Assembly (NCBI GenBank): GCA_002373815.1 | Contig: DFKH01000092.1 | Coordinates: 1 to 5,069 of the forward strand | Reading direction: 5' to 3' | Length of the DNA stretch: 5,069 bases | Origin: Alphaproteobacteria bacterium UBA3650 | GTDB taxonomy: Bacteria; Pseudomonadota; Alphaproteobacteria; CAAHEQ01; UBA3637 | Translations under genes and position numbers: made by a program | Notes under the pieces: generated by a model | Databases searched by the model: none | What the model was told of the DNA's origin: nothing | The model's input: only the letters and a program-made list of their open reading frames with translations | Shown: in pieces, positions 4,687 to 5,069 of the stretch | Numbering within the stretch: position 1 is the first letter of the stretch | Layout of the letters: each line of letters opens with the position of its first letter

Positions 4687-4965
4687 ATGAAACGTTCTGA
4701 TGTTATTCGCAGTATCCAGGTTCGATTCAAACACATGCGTGAATCTGATGCGGCGGCAATATTCGATACCGTAATCGACAGTATCATAACAACCCTCTCA
4801 AACGGCAATCGCGTTGAAATTCGCGGGTTTGGTAATTTTCAACCACGTCGCCACGCCGCCAAGGTTGGATTTAACCCGGTCACACGCAAAACCGAATCCA
4901 TGGGGCCGGCAACAACAATATTATTCAAACCCAGTCCTGTTTTAACAAAAAAAATGAACGAGTAA
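4687..4965 (+). CDS. ihfB: Integration host factor beta subunit
   Basis: This 92-residue HU/IHF-family protein would pair with IHF alpha to bend DNA by more than 160 degrees at specific sites in replication, recombination and transcription. The signature RVEIRGFGNF lies at 42-51. E44 and R46 fall at the positions that in E. coli IHF beta read the conserved part of the binding site; HU proteins lack this EIRGFG pattern. The intercalating proline is P64 (FNPVT). The residue usually arginine in the RNP triplet is phenylalanine here (F62), and the following glycine is arginine (TRK rather than TGD-like), so the beta-arm tip is unusual. The C-terminal FKPSPVLTKKMN matches the family FKPG..L. Length is normal (E. 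coli 94). The stop lies 6 bases before the accD ATG, so the two are probably co-transcribed. A generic HU is possible but less likely. Confidence 0.88.
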   Translation: MKRSDVIRSIQVRFKHMRESDAAAIFDTVIDSIITTLSNGNRVEIRGFGNFQPRRHAAKVGFNPVTRKTESMGPATTILFKPSPVLTKKMNE

Positions 4966-4971
4966 TCAAAA

Positions 4972-5069
4972 ATGTTTTTCAAATCCAAACAAGGAATTAA
5001 AAACCAAGATCGCAATCGGTATGACCGTGTTCCACGATTGATGTGGATAAAATGCGAATCTTGCGGAAA
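4972..5069 (+). CDS. accD: Acetyl-CoA carboxylase carboxyltransferase beta subunit, N-terminal fragment
   Basis: The gene starts 6 bases after the ihfB stop and is cut by the window end after 32 full codons. AccD is the zinc-containing half of the carboxyltransferase that makes malonyl-CoA for fatty acid synthesis. The fragment ends VPRLMWIKCESCG, matching the conserved AccD N-terminus, in which a VP...W.KC..C segment supplies the first two cysteines of the four-cysteine zinc ribbon. The preceding ~19 residues are basic and variable, as in the family. No strong Shine-Dalgarno lies in the 6-base gap; GAACGAG inside the end of ihfB may serve, implying translational coupling. The call rests on a short but distinctive match. 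Confidence 0.8.
   Translation, partial: MFFKSKQGIKNQDRNRYDRVPRLMWIKCESCG

Noticed and set aside
1..5069. CRISPR array, transposase or integrase gene
   Set aside because: No regularly spaced repeat-spacer series and no recombinase motifs occur in any frame. The only repeats are the pairs described above.

Overview
The window looks like an AT-rich bacterial chromosome, most likely a proteobacterium. IHF beta is essentially a proteobacterial protein, and it sits directly upstream of an accD start. An AT-rich alphaproteobacterium with a small genome is my best guess, but there is no 16S or other decisive marker, so treat this as inference. All supported genes are on the + strand.

Layout. Positions 1-54 probably hold the tail of an upstream gene, closed by a terminator at 54-84. 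Positions 85-301 are non-coding and AT-rich, with a long inverted repeat (110-198). A sigma70-type promoter (302-330) then drives a 745-residue ClpA-type double AAA+ unfoldase (362-2599), which ends in a 15-bp terminator hairpin. Positions 2635-2912 are non-coding but densely organised: a promoter-hairpin-T-tract unit (2704-2785), then two palindromic repeats 42 bp apart that overlap a promoter. After these comes a class II Fic AMP-transferase with a C-terminal winged-helix region (2913-4052). Three bases past its stop lies a second, 90% identical copy of the promoter-hairpin-T-tract unit (4055-4139). A GC-rich, structured, apparently non-coding island (4154-4241) follows. The window ends with a small two-helix membrane protein (4318-4548), ihfB (4687-4965) and the first 32 codons of accD (4972-5069, cut by the window edge).

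How the parts relate. The clp and fic genes have G+C near 30% in the lines I counted by hand, against about 45-55% in ihfB. The island at 4161-4240 is about 62%. The clp-fic block therefore looks like accessory DNA placed next to a core ihfB-accD locus. The Clp ATPase keeps all motifs needed for ATP-driven unfolding and an IGF loop for docking on ClpP, but no clpS or clpP is in view. The Fic enzyme keeps both its catalytic motif and its internal inhibitory motif, so it should be an autoinhibited AMPylator that needs no separate antitoxin. A terminator separates clp from fic, so nothing shows that they form one operon.

The most interesting structure is the pair of tiny promoter-plus-terminator units that bracket fic, together with the phased palindromes in front of it.
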